Below, piece after piece: positions 29,449-38,340 of a DNA stretch of 64,000 nucleotides. Position numbers and translations under genes: made by a program. The notes beneath the pieces were generated by a model. That model was not told where the DNA came from, did no database searches, and saw only the letters and a list, made by a program, of their open reading frames with translations. Position 1 is the first letter of the stretch, and each line of letters starts with the position of its first letter. The stretch lies in the NCBI RefSeq assembly GCF_016793595.1, contig NZ_JAEULY010000003.1:1-64000 (forward strand), given 5' to 3'. This stretch comes from Phreatobacter sp. GTDB taxonomy: Bacteria > Pseudomonadota > Alphaproteobacteria > Rhizobiales > Phreatobacteraceae.

Positions 29449-30210
29449 ATGGCCTTCGCGCTTTCCGATGTCAGCCTCATCCAGGCCGCGATCGTGGCCG
29501 GCACGGCCTTCGGCGCCGCCATTGTCGGCGGCATGGCCGGCTATGGCACCGGGCTCCTGCTGCCGCTCGTTCTCGTGCCCGTCATCGGCGCGGAGAACGT
29601 CGTGCCGGTGATCGCGGTGTCCTCGATGTTCACCAATGTCGGCCGGCTGGTCGCCATGCGCGATTTTGTCGACTGGCGGAAGGTCGCGCTGCTGCTGCCG
29701 CTCTCGGTGCCGCTGGTCATCCTCTCCGCCTACGGCTTCACGCGCCTCGACGAGCGCGGCGCCTCGCTGGTCATCGGCACCATGCTGATCGTGCTGGTGC
29801 CGCTGCGCCGCTGGCTTGCCCATGTCGGCTTTCGCATTTCCGGCTGGCAGCTCATTCCGGCCGGCGGCGTCTACGGCTTCGTCACCGGCACGTCGACGGG
29901 GGCCGGCGTCATCCTCGTCTCGTTCCTGATGGCGGCGGGGCTGACTGGCCCGGCTGTGGTCGCGACCGACGCCGCTGCCTCCATCGCCATCGGAATCGCG
30001 AAGGCGGCGACCTTCGGCTGGAACGCGGCGCTGCCGCCGCCGGTGCTGATCTTCGCCCTGCTGGTCGGGCTTGCGACGCTTCCCGGCGCCTTCGTCGCGC
30101 GCTTCATCCTCGAACGCCTGCCGGTGCGGCTTCACACGCTGATGCTCGAAATGGTCATCGTCATCGGCGGAATCGGAGTGATGGCGCGAGGCCTCATGGC
30201 GTCACCTTGA
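29449..30210 (+). CDS. TauE/SafE-family permease (second copy)
   Basis: This 253-aa polytopic protein has about eight hydrophobic segments. It shows the family pattern in GAAIVGGMAGYGTGLLLPL and in GGVYGFVTGTSTGAGVILVS. It is only distantly similar to the protein at 26272-27006, so the two are not a recent duplication. It is divergent from recD2 and lies 70 bp upstream of the Na/Pi cotransporter. The substrate is unknown. Confidence 0.87.
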   Translation: MAFALSDVSLIQAAIVAGTAFGAAIVGGMAGYGTGLLLPLVLVPVIGAENVVPVIAVSSMFTNVGRLVAMRDFVDWRKVALLLPLSVPLVILSAYGFTRLDERGASLVIGTMLIVLVPLRRWLAHVGFRISGWQLIPAGGVYGFVTGTSTGAGVILVSFLMAAGLTGPAVVATDAAASIAIGIAKAATFGWNAALPPPVLIFALLVGLATLPGAFVARFILERLPVRLHTLMLEMVIVIGGIGVMARGLMASP

Positions 30211-30280
30211 TGCCATGCTGCATCGCAATATGGACGCCTTGAACTATTTTGCTGGCTAATGATAAGCTTCGCGCGAAGCG

Positions 30281-31924
30281 ATGTCGGCAACCCAGGTCAT
30301 CATCCGCCTTCTCGGCGACGTGGCACTGCTCCTCTGGGGCATCCACATGGTTCACACCGGCGTCATGCGGGCGCTGGGTGGAGAGGTGCGGCGCGTTCTC
30401 GAACGCGGCCTGAAGAACCGCGGCTACGCGTTCCTGTCGGGTGTCGCGGTCACCACGGCCCTGCAGAGCAGCACCGCGACGGGGCTGCTGGCGACATCCT
30501 TCGCCGCCGACGGCGCGGTAAAGCTGGTTCCGGCCCTCGCCCTGATGCTGGGCGCCAATGTCGGCACGGCGCTGATCGTCCAGATCTTCTCCTTCGATGT
30601 CTCGCTGATCTTCCCGCTGTTCATCCTGGCCGGGCTCATCGCGTTCAAGCAGAGCCAGCGGACCAAGGTGCGCGATCTCGGCCGCGCCGCCATCGGGCTT
30701 GGCCTGATGCTGCTCGCATTGCATCTGCTGGCCGAGACCATGCGTCCGGTGGAGGGCGCCGTGGCGGTGCGCGACCTCTTCGCGGCGCTGACCCGCGATC
30801 CTCTCCTGAACCTTGCCATCGCGGCCCTGCTGACCTGGGCGGTTCACTCCAGCGTCGTCGTCGTGCTGTTCGTCATGTCGATGCTGGTGGCCGATGTCGT
30901 CGCCGCCCCCGCGGCGCTCGCCATGGTCCTCGGCGCCAATCTCGGCTCGGCGCTCAACCCGGTTCTGGAGAGCGCCGGCAGCGATCCCGCGCGGATGCGC
31001 CTCGCCATGGGCAATCTCGTCAACCGCGCCATCGGCTGCGCCGCCGCTCTGCCCTTCCTGCCCGAGATCGCCGATCTCATGGCCCGCGCGGGCCTTGCGG
31101 GCGGCGCGGCGGCGAGCAGCTTCCACCTCGCCTTCAACCTCGTCCTCGCCGCGGTCTTCATCGGCGTCCTGCCGCCGCTGGCGCGCCTCCTGACCCGCCT
31201 GTTCCCGGACGCGATCCGGCCAGATGATCCCGCGACGCCGAAATATCTCTCGCCATCGGCTATCGACACCCCGTCGGTCGCGCTGGCCAATGCGGTCCGC
31301 GAGACGCTGCGGATGACCGATGTCGTCGAAGCCATGATCCGCGGCTCGCAGGACGTGTTCCAGAACGCTGACCGCAAGGGCGTCGCGGAGGTCGCGCGGA
31401 TGGACAACATCCTCGATCGCCTGCACGCCAGCATCGAGCGCTATCTCGCCTCCGTCGACGGCGAGGCACTGAGCGAGGCCGAGGCCCGCCGCCATGCCGA
31501 CATCCTCGCCTTCGCCATCAATCTCGAACATGCCGGCGACGTGGTGGAAAAGAGCCTGATGAAGCTCGCCTCCAAGCAGATCAAGAACCGCATCGCCCTG
31601 CCGCCGGAAGCGCTGGACGAGATCGGCCAGATGCATGCGCGCCTGCTGGAGGATCTGCAGCTCGCGGTCGCAGTGTTCACCTCCGGCGATGTCGCGGCGG
31701 CGAGGCGGCTGGTCGAGGACAAGGAATTCTACCGCTTGCAGGAGCGCGCGGCGACCGACCGCCACTTCGCCCGCGTGCGTCGCGGCGATGCCTGGACCTA
31801 CGAACTGTCCGGCATTCATCTGGACATCCTGCGCGATCTGAAGCGTGTCTCCGCCCACATTATCGCCACCGCCTATCCGCTGCTCGAACAGAGCGAGATG
31901 CTGCGTCGCAGCCGCCTGACCTGA
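30281..31924 (+). CDS. Na+/Pi cotransporter family protein with PhoU-like domain
   Basis: This 547-aa protein matches the NptA/YjbB type. The two inverted Na/Pi repeats carry the QSST motif at 62-65 (ALQSSTATGLL) and the partner HSSVVVVLF at about 189-197. These are followed by several membrane helices and, from about 340, a cytoplasmic helical PhoU-like domain (ETLRMTDVVEAMIRGSQDVF). Such proteins move phosphate, usually outward in E. coli YjbB. The gene stands alone on the plus strand. Confidence 0.9.
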   Translation: MSATQVIIRLLGDVALLLWGIHMVHTGVMRALGGEVRRVLERGLKNRGYAFLSGVAVTTALQSSTATGLLATSFAADGAVKLVPALALMLGANVGTALIVQIFSFDVSLIFPLFILAGLIAFKQSQRTKVRDLGRAAIGLGLMLLALHLLAETMRPVEGAVAVRDLFAALTRDPLLNLAIAALLTWAVHSSVVVVLFVMSMLVADVVAAPAALAMVLGANLGSALNPVLESAGSDPARMRLAMGNLVNRAIGCAAALPFLPEIADLMARAGLAGGAAASSFHLAFNLVLAAVFIGVLPPLARLLTRLFPDAIRPDDPATPKYLSPSAIDTPSVALANAVRETLRMTDVVEAMIRGSQDVFQNADRKGVAEVARMDNILDRLHASIERYLASVDGEALSEAEARRHADILAFAINLEHAGDVVEKSLMKLASKQIKNRIALPPEALDEIGQMHARLLEDLQLAVAVFTSGDVAAARRLVEDKEFYRLQERAATDRHFARVRRGDAWTYELSGIHLDILRDLKRVSAHIIATAYPLLEQSEMLRRSRLT

Positions 31925-32292
31925 CACCCCTTGCATTCCCCGGAACCATCCCCATCTAGGCTTCAAGGCTGAACAGGCCCGTGCCCATGCGGTTCGGGCC
32001 GGCAATGGTCCTCCCCCTCCGGAGCCCTTGCCGACCGATCGCGTTGAGAAGCGCGAGGCCGGTTCTTCGCGCGACCGATGGCCACCCCTTCCGGCAGGCA
32101 TTCAGCGCGCCAAGCGTTCAGCCCGAGACGCGAGATCACCTCATTCAGCCGACCGCGGATGTAACGGCGGCAAGAGGGTGGTCCCGCGTCGACAAATTCT
32201 GTATGACGCGAACCCTGGCATTTGGCGGCATTGCCGCCGGAGCCGGGGTTTTCTGCGCCGGACCGCCGGCGCACCGACGGAGAAGCCAGCCT
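31925..32292. other. 368-bp stretch without a recognised gene
   Basis: No coding sequence with family character is visible between the Na/Pi gene and infA. Frames that remain open here give no recognisable protein. It probably holds the promoter and a long leader of the infA paralogue. I saw no confident -35/-10 pair or terminator. Confidence 0.4.
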
Positions 32293-32577
32293 ATGGCGAA
32301 GGAAGACGTCCTCAATTTCGAAGGCCGGGTAACCGAGGTCATGCCCGACGCGCGCTTCCGCGTCGAGCTCGACAACGGCCACATGGTCATCGTCTACACG
32401 GCCGGAAAAATGAAGAAGAACCGGATCAAGACGCTGGTCGGCGACCGCGTGACGGTGGAGATGACGCCCTACGACCTCGACAAGGGCCGTCTGGTGTTCC
32501 GTCACAAGGGCGATGCCCCGCCCCCCGGCCCGCGCCCCGGCGGTGCCCGTCCCGGCGGCCCGCAGCGCCGGCGCTGA
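32293..32577 (+). CDS. infA: Translation initiation factor IF-1, extended paralogue
   Basis: IF-1 occupies the ribosomal A site during initiation. This 94-aa OB-fold protein starts [20 protein letters not shown]. It contains the diagnostic [19 protein letters not shown] and [18 protein letters not shown] segments. Canonical IF-1 ends near residue 72; here a 20-residue tail rich in Pro, Gly and Arg follows. That tail, and departures from the common alphaproteobacterial IF-1 sequence, suggest a second paralogue, perhaps stress- or cold-related. The main infA would then be elsewhere. Confidence 0.9.
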   Translation: MAKEDVLNFEGRVTEVMPDARFRVELDNGHMVIVYTAGKMKKNRIKTLVGDRVTVEMTPYDLDKGRLVFRHKGDAPPPGPRPGGARPGGPQRRR

Positions 32578-32665
32578 TCCGCTTCGCGCGCGCCGCCCCC
32601 TGAGCGGCGCCGACAGCCCGACACGGCGACCCCAAACGGTCGCCGCATGCCGTTACGGGCCTTTC

Positions 32666-33556
32666 ATGTCCTCAAACGCCGGAATCTCGTCCCGCTCCGC
32701 CACCCTGCTTGGCTTCGGCGCCATTGGCCTGTGGGGCCTTCTCGCGCTGTTCACGGCCGCGTCGGGACAGATTCCGCCGTTCCAGCTGACCGCGATGACC
32801 TTTGCGCTCGGTGGCAGCGTCGGCCTGGCCGTGGTCGCGGCGAGGCCCGGCGGTTTGCGGCTGCTCGCCCAGCCGCCCATCGTCTGGCTCCATGGGCTGG
32901 CGGGACTTTTCGGCTATCACGCGCTCTATTTCACCGCCTTGCGCTATGCGCCGGCGGCCGAGGCGAATCTCCTCAACTATCTCTGGCCGCTGCTGATCGT
33001 GGTGTTCTCGGCGCTTTTGCCGGGCCAGCGCCTCAAAGCCCACCATATCCTCGGGGCCCTGCTCGGCCTCACGGGCACCGTGCTGCTGATCGCAGGCCGC
33101 GGCGGCCTGGGCAGCGGCTTCGATCCCGCCCACCTCCCCGGCTACGCGGCGGCGGTCGGCTGCGCGCTGTTCTGGTCGGTCTATTCGGTGACGGCCCGAC
33201 TCCTCCCCGGCGTGCCGACCGAGGCGGTGGCCGGCTTCTGCCTCGGAACCGCGCTGCTCGCCTTCCTCTGTCATCTCGCCCTGGAGACGACCGTGTGGCC
33301 GGTGGGCGCCGTGGAATGGGCCGCCGTCGCGGCCCTCGGCCTCGGGCCGGTGGGCGCGGCCTTCTATCTCTGGGACAACGGCATGAAGCGCGGCGATATC
33401 CAGATTCTGGGCGCGGCGAGCTATGCCGCCCCGGTGCTCTCGACACTGGCGCTGGTCGCCTTCGGCTTCGCGCAGCCGAGCGTCGTTCTTGCGATTTCGG
33501 TGGCGCTGATCGTCGCCGGCTCTGTGATCGCCGCGCGGGACCTGCTCCGGCGATAG
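32666..33556 (+). CDS. EamA/DMT-family exporter, YddG-like
   Basis: This 296-aa integral membrane protein has ten hydrophobic segments in two EamA repeats. Its opening (SATLLGFGAIGLWGLLALFT) and the motifs YHALYFTALRYAPAAEANLL and GPVGAAFYLWDNGMKRGD match the YddG branch. That branch exports aromatic amino acids and paraquat. The start at 32666 is chosen because the first helix begins right after it; upstream residues are Arg/Pro-rich without membrane character. Confidence 0.88.
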   Translation: MSSNAGISSRSATLLGFGAIGLWGLLALFTAASGQIPPFQLTAMTFALGGSVGLAVVAARPGGLRLLAQPPIVWLHGLAGLFGYHALYFTALRYAPAAEANLLNYLWPLLIVVFSALLPGQRLKAHHILGALLGLTGTVLLIAGRGGLGSGFDPAHLPGYAAAVGCALFWSVYSVTARLLPGVPTEAVAGFCLGTALLAFLCHLALETTVWPVGAVEWAAVAALGLGPVGAAFYLWDNGMKRGDIQILGAASYAAPVLSTLALVAFGFAQPSVVLAISVALIVAGSVIAARDLLRR

Positions 33557-33580
33557 CGGAGGTATCCTGCACCAGGGAAT

Positions 33581-33754
33581 TGCGTCCTTCGAGGCTCGGG
33601 CTAACGCCCTCGCACCTCAGGATGAGGAAGGTGGGGTATTGCGCCTCCGTCAAATGAAGCGCGGCGATCGAGCTTCAACTCAGCCCAGTGCCACTCCCGA
33701 CCGCCCTCATCCTAAGGTGCGAGAGAGCAAAGCGAGCGAGCCCCGAAGGACGCA
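33581..33754. repeat. Inverted pair of intergenic repeats
   Basis: The left arm (33581-33627) starts TGCGTCCTTCGAGGCTCG and continues CTCGCACCTCAGGATGAGG. The right arm (33704-33754) is its inverted counterpart, with CCTCATCCTAAGGTGCGAG and CCCCGAAGGACGCA. About 75 bp separate them. The pair fills the gap between the convergent YddG-like and GNAT genes. The same CCTCATCCT-AGGTGC motif recurs across Hyphomicrobiales genomes. Confidence 0.75.
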
Positions 33755-33789
33755 CTCGGCTGATGCGGGTCTCGTCGCTCGTGAGACGC

Positions 33790-34563
33790 TCAAGCCGCCG
33801 GCGGACGGCGGCACCAGTAGCGGTAGATTTCCGAGAAGCCGAGCCGCGCATACAGCGCCTGCGCCTTCACATTGGCCTCGCGCACCTGCAGATAGGCCGT
33901 GCCGGCGCCTTTCGAGCGCCCCCAGTGCAGGAGCGAGGTGACCATGCGCGCGCCGACGCCGCTGCCGCGTGCAGCCGGCGACACGGCGAGATCGTAGAGC
34001 CCGACATAGCCGCGCTCGGCGACCGCAATGCCGTAGCCGAGCGGCTCGCGCTCGACATAGACGGTGGCGAAGGCCGCCTCGACGCGGATGTTCGAGACAA
34101 TGGCCGCCAGCATGTCGCGCTGCCAGTCGGCGAGTTCGTAGGCGGCGGCCGCGCCCTCGATCCAGGCGTCCGACGGCTCCTCGGCCATGACCACGCCGGC
34201 CGTGCCCGCGCCCTGGAGTTTCACGCGATCCTTCAGCGAGGCGGTCATCACCACGGTCGGGTCGTAGAAGGTCCAGCCTGCGGCTTCGAGCCCCGCATCG
34301 GTGCCGTCGGACGACAGCGGCGTGACCCGCACCATCGGTTCGATGCCCGCGCGGCGATAGACGCTCTTCACGATGCGGGCGAGCTCGTCTGTCGGCAGGG
34401 CCGAGGGATGCAGCTGGCTCGCCGCATTGGAGCGCTTGGTGTGGCCGCCGGCCATGCGCAGGAGCCAGCCATCGACGTGGACGGTCTGGAGCGCCGGCCA
34501 GGCATTGAACAGCCGCTCCTCCAGATCGCGGACGAGGGCGATATCGGTGGTGGTCTCGGTCAT
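33790..34563 (-). CDS. GNAT-family N-acetyltransferase
   Basis: This 257-aa protein has a C-terminal GNAT fold (about 150-250). It shows YDLAVSPAARGSGVGARMV, which holds the acetyl-CoA pyrophosphate loop, and ANVKAQALYARLGFSEIYRY, the usual C-terminal motif. The N-terminal 100 residues (AWPALQTVHVDGWLLRMAGG) are characteristic of a subfamily of larger acetyltransferases. Substrate unknown. It is the last gene of the leuD-to-GNAT run, 17 bp after the cupin gene. Confidence 0.87.
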   Translation of the reverse strand: MTETTTDIALVRDLEERLFNAWPALQTVHVDGWLLRMAGGHTKRSNAASQLHPSALPTDELARIVKSVYRRAGIEPMVRVTPLSSDGTDAGLEAAGWTFYDPTVVMTASLKDRVKLQGAGTAGVVMAEEPSDAWIEGAAAAYELADWQRDMLAAIVSNIRVEAAFATVYVEREPLGYGIAVAERGYVGLYDLAVSPAARGSGVGARMVTSLLHWGRSKGAGTAYLQVREANVKAQALYARLGFSEIYRYWCRRPPAA

Positions 34564-34580
34564 CGGGAGGCCCGCGAAAC

Positions 34581-35036
34581 TCAGGAGCCCGGCCGCCAGC
34601 CGGGCGGGGCAAGCGTGAAGCCGGCGAAATCGAAGCCGGGCGCAACGGTGCAGCCGACCAGCGTCCAGTCGCCGAGGCTCTCCGCCGCCTGCCAGTGATG
34701 CGGCGGCACGACCCCTTGCGGCCGCTGACCGCCCGCGAAGTCGGTGCCCAGAAGATGATCGGCGACAGGTCCGGCATCGCCCGGCGCGATGGACAGCCTC
34801 AGGGCCGCGCCAGCATGCCAGTGCCAGACCTCCGTCGCATCCACCCGGTGCCAGTGCGAACGCTCGCCACGCTTCAGGAGGAAATAGATCGCGGTGGATG
34901 CTGCCCGGTTGCCCGTACCCGCCGCATCGCGGAAGGTCTCGCGGAAATGACCGCCCTCCGGATGGGGCTTGAGGTCGAGCAGGGCGATGATCTCGTCGGC
35001 GGTCAAGGACTGGGCGGTCAAGGGCTGGGCGGTCAT
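34581..35036 (-). CDS. Cupin-fold protein, DUF985 family
   Basis: This 151-aa small beta-barrel protein has the DUF985 features LKPHPEGGHFRETFRD, STAIYFLLKRGERSHWHRVD and EVWHWHAGAALRL. The His residues match cupin metal ligands. No enzymatic role is established for the family. The first 13 codons are built from a 15-bp tandem repeat (LTAQ). The gene starts 7 bp after tyrC stops, so it belongs to the operon. Confidence 0.85.
   Translation of the reverse strand: MTAQPLTAQSLTADEIIALLDLKPHPEGGHFRETFRDAAGTGNRAASTAIYFLLKRGERSHWHRVDATEVWHWHAGAALRLSIAPGDAGPVADHLLGTDFAGGQRPQGVVPPHHWQAAESLGDWTLVGCTVAPGFDFAGFTLAPPGWRPGS
35001..35035. repeat. 15-bp tandem repeat at the cupin start
   Basis: Two units (GGTCAAGGACTGGGC and GGTCAAGGGCTGGGC) and the first five bases of a third lie end to end. 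They encode the LTAQP/LTAQS N-terminus of the cupin protein. The unit length is a multiple of three, so gain or loss of a unit keeps the frame. Confidence 0.85.
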
Positions 35037-35043
35037 CGGTGAT

Positions 35044-35964
35044 CTATTTCCGGCCGCGGCCGAAATCCGGATCGGCCGTATCCTGCCGCTGATCGATGAT
35101 CGAGCGGCGGATCGCGCGCGTGCGCGTGAACAGGTCGAAGAGCTGGTCGCCCTGCCCCCAGCGAATGTTGCGCTGGAGGGCTATCAGGTCCTCGGTGAAC
35201 CGCCCGAGCACTTCCAGCACCGCCTCCTTGTTGTGGAGGAAGACGTCGCGCCACATGGTCGGGTCCGAAGCGGCGATGCGTGTGAAGTCGCGGAAGCCGC
35301 CGGCCGAAAACTTGATCACCTCGCTCTCGGTGACCTGTTCGAGGTCGGAGGCCGTGCCGACGATATTGTAGGCGATGAGATGCGGCACGTGGCTGGTGAT
35401 GGCGAGGACGAGATCGTGGTGATCGGGCGCCATCACCTCGGTCTTCGAGCCCAGCGCCTGCCAGAAAGCCTCGACCTTCGCGACCGCCGCCGCGTCGGCG
35501 CCCTCGGTCGGGGTAATGATGCACCAGCGGCCGTGGAACAGTTCGGGGAAGCCCGAGTCTGGCCCCGAGTGCTCGGTGCCCGCCACCGGATGGGCCGGGA
35601 TGAGCTGGACACCGGCCGGCATGTGCGGCGCCATCTGCGCGACGATGGAGCCCTTGGTGGAGCCGACGTCGGAGACGATGGCGCCGGGCTTCAGGCGTGG
35701 GCCGATGACCTCGGCGACCGCGCCCATGGCGCCGACCGGCACGCAGGCAATGATGAGGTCGGCGCCCTCGACGGCGGCGCCGAGATCGGTCGTCACCTCG
35801 TCGGCAATGCCGAGCTCCCTGACGCGCGCCACCACAGCCTCGGAGCGGTCGGCGGCAACCACATGGCCCGCGACGGGAACCTGCCTCAGGGCGCGCGCGA
35901 TCGACGAGCCGATCAGTCCGAGGCCGATCAGCGCCACCTTGTCGAAATGGGTCTCCGCGCTCAC
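35044..35964 (-). CDS. tyrC: Prephenate/arogenate dehydrogenase
   Basis: This 306-aa NAD(P)-dependent enzyme decarboxylates and oxidises prephenate (or arogenate) on the way to tyrosine. The Rossmann loop GLGLIGSS is at 14-21. The motif [11 protein letters not shown] and the substrate-binding [11 protein letters not shown], with its essential His, follow. [19 protein letters not shown] is the usual C-terminal block. The start overlaps the hisC stop by ATGA. Prephenate versus arogenate cannot be decided by eye. Confidence 0.93.
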   Translation of the reverse strand: MSAETHFDKVALIGLGLIGSSIARALRQVPVAGHVVAADRSEAVVARVRELGIADEVTTDLGAAVEGADLIIACVPVGAMGAVAEVIGPRLKPGAIVSDVGSTKGSIVAQMAPHMPAGVQLIPAHPVAGTEHSGPDSGFPELFHGRWCIITPTEGADAAAVAKVEAFWQALGSKTEVMAPDHHDLVLAITSHVPHLIAYNIVGTASDLEQVTESEVIKFSAGGFRDFTRIAASDPTMWRDVFLHNKEAVLEVLGRFTEDLIALQRNIRWGQGDQLFDLFTRTRAIRRSIIDQRQDTADPDFGRGRK

Positions 35965-37064
35965 CGCTTCATGAACTCGGCGAGCGAGGCGACGAGATGG
36001 CGGTTCGCCTCCTCGGAACCCACGGTGAGGCGCAACGCGTCGGGCAGGCCATAGGCCGCGACCCGGCGCAGCACGAGGCCCTTGGAGACGAGGAAGGCGT
36101 CGGCCTCGCCGGCCGTCTTGCCGGCATCCTTCGGGAAGTGGATCAGCAGGAAATTGCCGACCGACGGCGTCACCCTGAGCCCGAGCTTGCCGATCTCAGC
36201 CGTCAGCCAGGGCAGCCAGGTCTCGTTGAACGCGACCGCTTTCTGCACGAAGGCCTGATCTTCGACGGCGGCAGCGCCCGCCGCGATCGCCGCGGCATTG
36301 ACGTTGAACGGCCCGCGGATGCGGTTCACCGCGTCGATCAGATGCGCGGGGCCGACCATCCAGCCGATGCGCAGCGAGGCGAGGCCGTAGATCTTCGAGA
36401 AGGTGCGCGTCATCACCACGTTCTCGTTCGACGCCACCAGTTCCAGCCCGCTCTCGTAGTCGTTGCGGCGGACATATTCGGCATAGGCCGCGTCGAGAAC
36501 CAGCAGCACGTTCTTCGGCAGGCCGGCGTGGAGGCGCTTCACCTCGTCGAAGGGGATATAGGTGCCGGTCGGATTGTTCGGGTTGGCGAGATAGACGATC
36601 TTCGTCTTCGGCGTCACCGCCTTGAGAATCGCGTCGACATCGGCCGTGAGGTTCTTCTCGGGCACGACGACGGGCGTGCCGCCGGCCGCGAGGATGGAGA
36701 TCTTGTAAACGAGGAACCCGTGCTCGGTGAACACGCCCTCGTCGCCGGGCCCGATATAGGCGTTGGTCAGGAGCGACAAGAGTTCGTCCGAGCCGGAGCC
36801 GCACAGGATGCGCTCGGGATCGAGGCCGTAGAGCTTGCCGATGGCCTCGCGCAGCGCGGCGGAGGAACCCTCCGGGTAGAATTCGAGCTTCGCGGCCAGT
36901 TCCTCATAGGCTGCCTTCGCCTTCGGGCTCGCCCCGAGCGGCGTTTCGTTGGACGAGAGCTTGTGGACCTTGGCGACACCCGGGGCGCTCGACCTGCCCG
37001 GCACATAGGCGTCGATGGCCATCACGCCGGGACGGGGAACGGGACGCAGGACTTCGGAGCTCAT
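35961..37064 (-). CDS. hisC: Histidinol-phosphate / aromatic aminotransferase
   Basis: This 367-aa fold-type I PLP enzyme shows NPNNPTG (161-167), D191 in [10 protein letters not shown], and the PLP lysine K224 in [29 protein letters not shown] (37-48) is the HisC opening. The ATG at 37064 is chosen because homologues start there; open frame further up is only shadow. Lying between chorismate mutase and tyrC, it probably serves tyrosine/phenylalanine transamination as well as, or instead of, histidine synthesis. Confidence 0.93.
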   Translation of the reverse strand: MSSEVLRPVPRPGVMAIDAYVPGRSSAPGVAKVHKLSSNETPLGASPKAKAAYEELAAKLEFYPEGSSAALREAIGKLYGLDPERILCGSGSDELLSLLTNAYIGPGDEGVFTEHGFLVYKISILAAGGTPVVVPEKNLTADVDAILKAVTPKTKIVYLANPNNPTGTYIPFDEVKRLHAGLPKNVLLVLDAAYAEYVRRNDYESGLELVASNENVVMTRTFSKIYGLASLRIGWMVGPAHLIDAVNRIRGPFNVNAAAIAAGAAAVEDQAFVQKAVAFNETWLPWLTAEIGKLGLRVTPSVGNFLLIHFPKDAGKTAGEADAFLVSKGLVLRRVAAYGLPDALRLTVGSEEANRHLVASLAEFMKR

Positions 37065-37104
37065 GACGACACCGGATTCAGGACGGACAGAAGATGCGAA
37101 AATG

Positions 37105-37902
37105 TCAGGCCGCGATTGGCCTTGCGGTGTAACCGACCGTGCGGGCGGCTTCAACTGCGAGGCCGGAGGCCGCATCGCGTGCGATCTCCTCCTCGGAGGC
37201 CTCGCGCGGCCCCCAGGCGAGGATGTGATGCCGGCCACCGGTATCGGCGCTGGCGAGCACCGCGTCGACATGGACGGCCGGCGCATGCGGCAGGGTCAGC
37301 GCGACGAGACGGGTGTCGAGCCCGGCCGTGTCGATGGACGGGTGGCCGATGACGAGGGCCTGCGGCGGCCGTGGACTTGCAGCGCGCGCGATGGCGGGTG
37401 CGGTCGCCATGCCGATCGGCTGATCCGGCAGGCCGAGCTTCTCCCACCAGGCTTCCTTGGTGGGCCCAAGCCCGATCAGGCCGAGATCGCCGCGATCACG
37501 GCCGATGGCCGATATCACCGATCCCGGGCTCGAATGCTTCACCAGCGGCACGCCGAAGCCGAAATGGAAGCGGGCGAGTTCGCGGGCATTCTCCTGTTCC
37601 GGCCCCATCACGACATGCACCGAATGCGGCGCCTGCACATAGGTGAAGGTGGAAATGATCTGCCGCCAGATCTGGACGATCAGCTCGACGGGCAGAATGC
37701 CCTTGTGCCGCTCGACGAGCGAGCGGACGACATCCGCCTCCCGCGCCGGGCGGAAGGCGGAGCCGGTCTCGGCGGTCTTCTTCACCTCGATCAGCGTCTC
37801 GATGATCTGGCCGCGCTCCATCAGCAGCGCGTGCATGGCCTGGTCGATCCGGTCGATCTCGGCGCGCAGGTCCGCAAGGTTCGGCTTGGTCGGCTCGTTC
37901 AT
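37105..37902 (-). CDS. Chorismate mutase (AroQ) with C-terminal PDT-like domain
   Basis: This 265-aa protein converts chorismate to prephenate. Residues 1-100 form the AroQ helical domain with the expected Arg/Lys set: [25 protein letters not shown] and [10 protein letters not shown]. Residues about 100-265 ([41 protein letters not shown]) look like a diverged periplasmic-binding-type fold, as in prephenate dehydratase, but I cannot find the TRF catalytic motif. It is two genes upstream of tyrC and 40 bp before hisC. It starts 4 bp after the ridA stop. Confidence 0.9.
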   Translation of the reverse strand: MNEPTKPNLADLRAEIDRIDQAMHALLMERGQIIETLIEVKKTAETGSAFRPAREADVVRSLVERHKGILPVELIVQIWRQIISTFTYVQAPHSVHVVMGPEQENARELARFHFGFGVPLVKHSSPGSVISAIGRDRGDLGLIGLGPTKEAWWEKLGLPDQPIGMATAPAIARAASPRPPQALVIGHPSIDTAGLDTRLVALTLPHAPAVHVDAVLASADTGGRHHILAWGPREASEEEIARDAASGLAVEAARTVGYTARPIAA

Positions 37903-37906
37903 GGCG

Positions 37907-38320
37907 TCACGAGAACAGCGCGTCGGGCGCGGCCGTCGCCGGCATGGCGGCGGTGACCTCGATCTCGATCTTCATTTCCGGCTTCAAAAGGCCCGCCACC
38001 ACCAGCAGCGTCGCCGCCGGGCGGATGTCACCGAACATCTCGCCGAAGATCGGGAACACCTTCTCGGCGTCCTCGGCCTCGGTGATGTAGTAGGTGGCGC
38101 GCACCACCTCGGCCATCGAGGTGCCTGCCTCGCGCAGCGTCGCGGCAATGGTCTTCAGGCAGTTGCGCGCCTGTTCCTCCACCGTCGGCGGCAGGGTCAT
38201 GGTCGTGTAGTCGTAGCCGGTGGTGCCGGCGACGAAGACGAAGCCGCCCTGCACGACGGCGCGCGAATAACCCGCCGCCTTTTCGAACGGGGATCCCGTG
38301 GAGATCAGGCGGCGTTCCAT
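37907..38320 (-). CDS. RidA-family reactive intermediate deaminase
   Basis: This 137-aa protein of the YjgF/YER057c/UK114 fold hydrolyses reactive enamines and imines released by PLP enzymes. Family features are YSRAVVQGGFVFVAGTTGYD, the catalytic-site arginine R100 in DIRPAATLLVVAGL, and MKIEIEVTA. The start at 38320 begins at MERRLISTGSPFE; the longer open frame to 38443 is a shadow of leuD. It sits between leuD and the aroQ gene, within a run of amino-acid biosynthetic genes. Confidence 0.9.
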   Translation of the reverse strand: MERRLISTGSPFEKAAGYSRAVVQGGFVFVAGTTGYDYTTMTLPPTVEEQARNCLKTIAATLREAGTSMAEVVRATYYITEAEDAEKVFPIFGEMFGDIRPAATLLVVAGLLKPEMKIEIEVTAAMPATAAPDALFS

Positions 38321-38340
38321 GGCGGCATGTCCTTGGTGCG

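Noticed and set aside
29344..30135. Possible 264-codon N-terminal extension of recD2
   Set aside because: It lies antisense to TauE/SafE and is low-complexity. RecD2 proteins begin at the ATG at 29343.
31981..32292. Longer start for infA adding 104 residues
   Set aside because: The upstream residues are Arg/Pro-rich without family similarity, and IF-1 begins at MAKEDVLNF.
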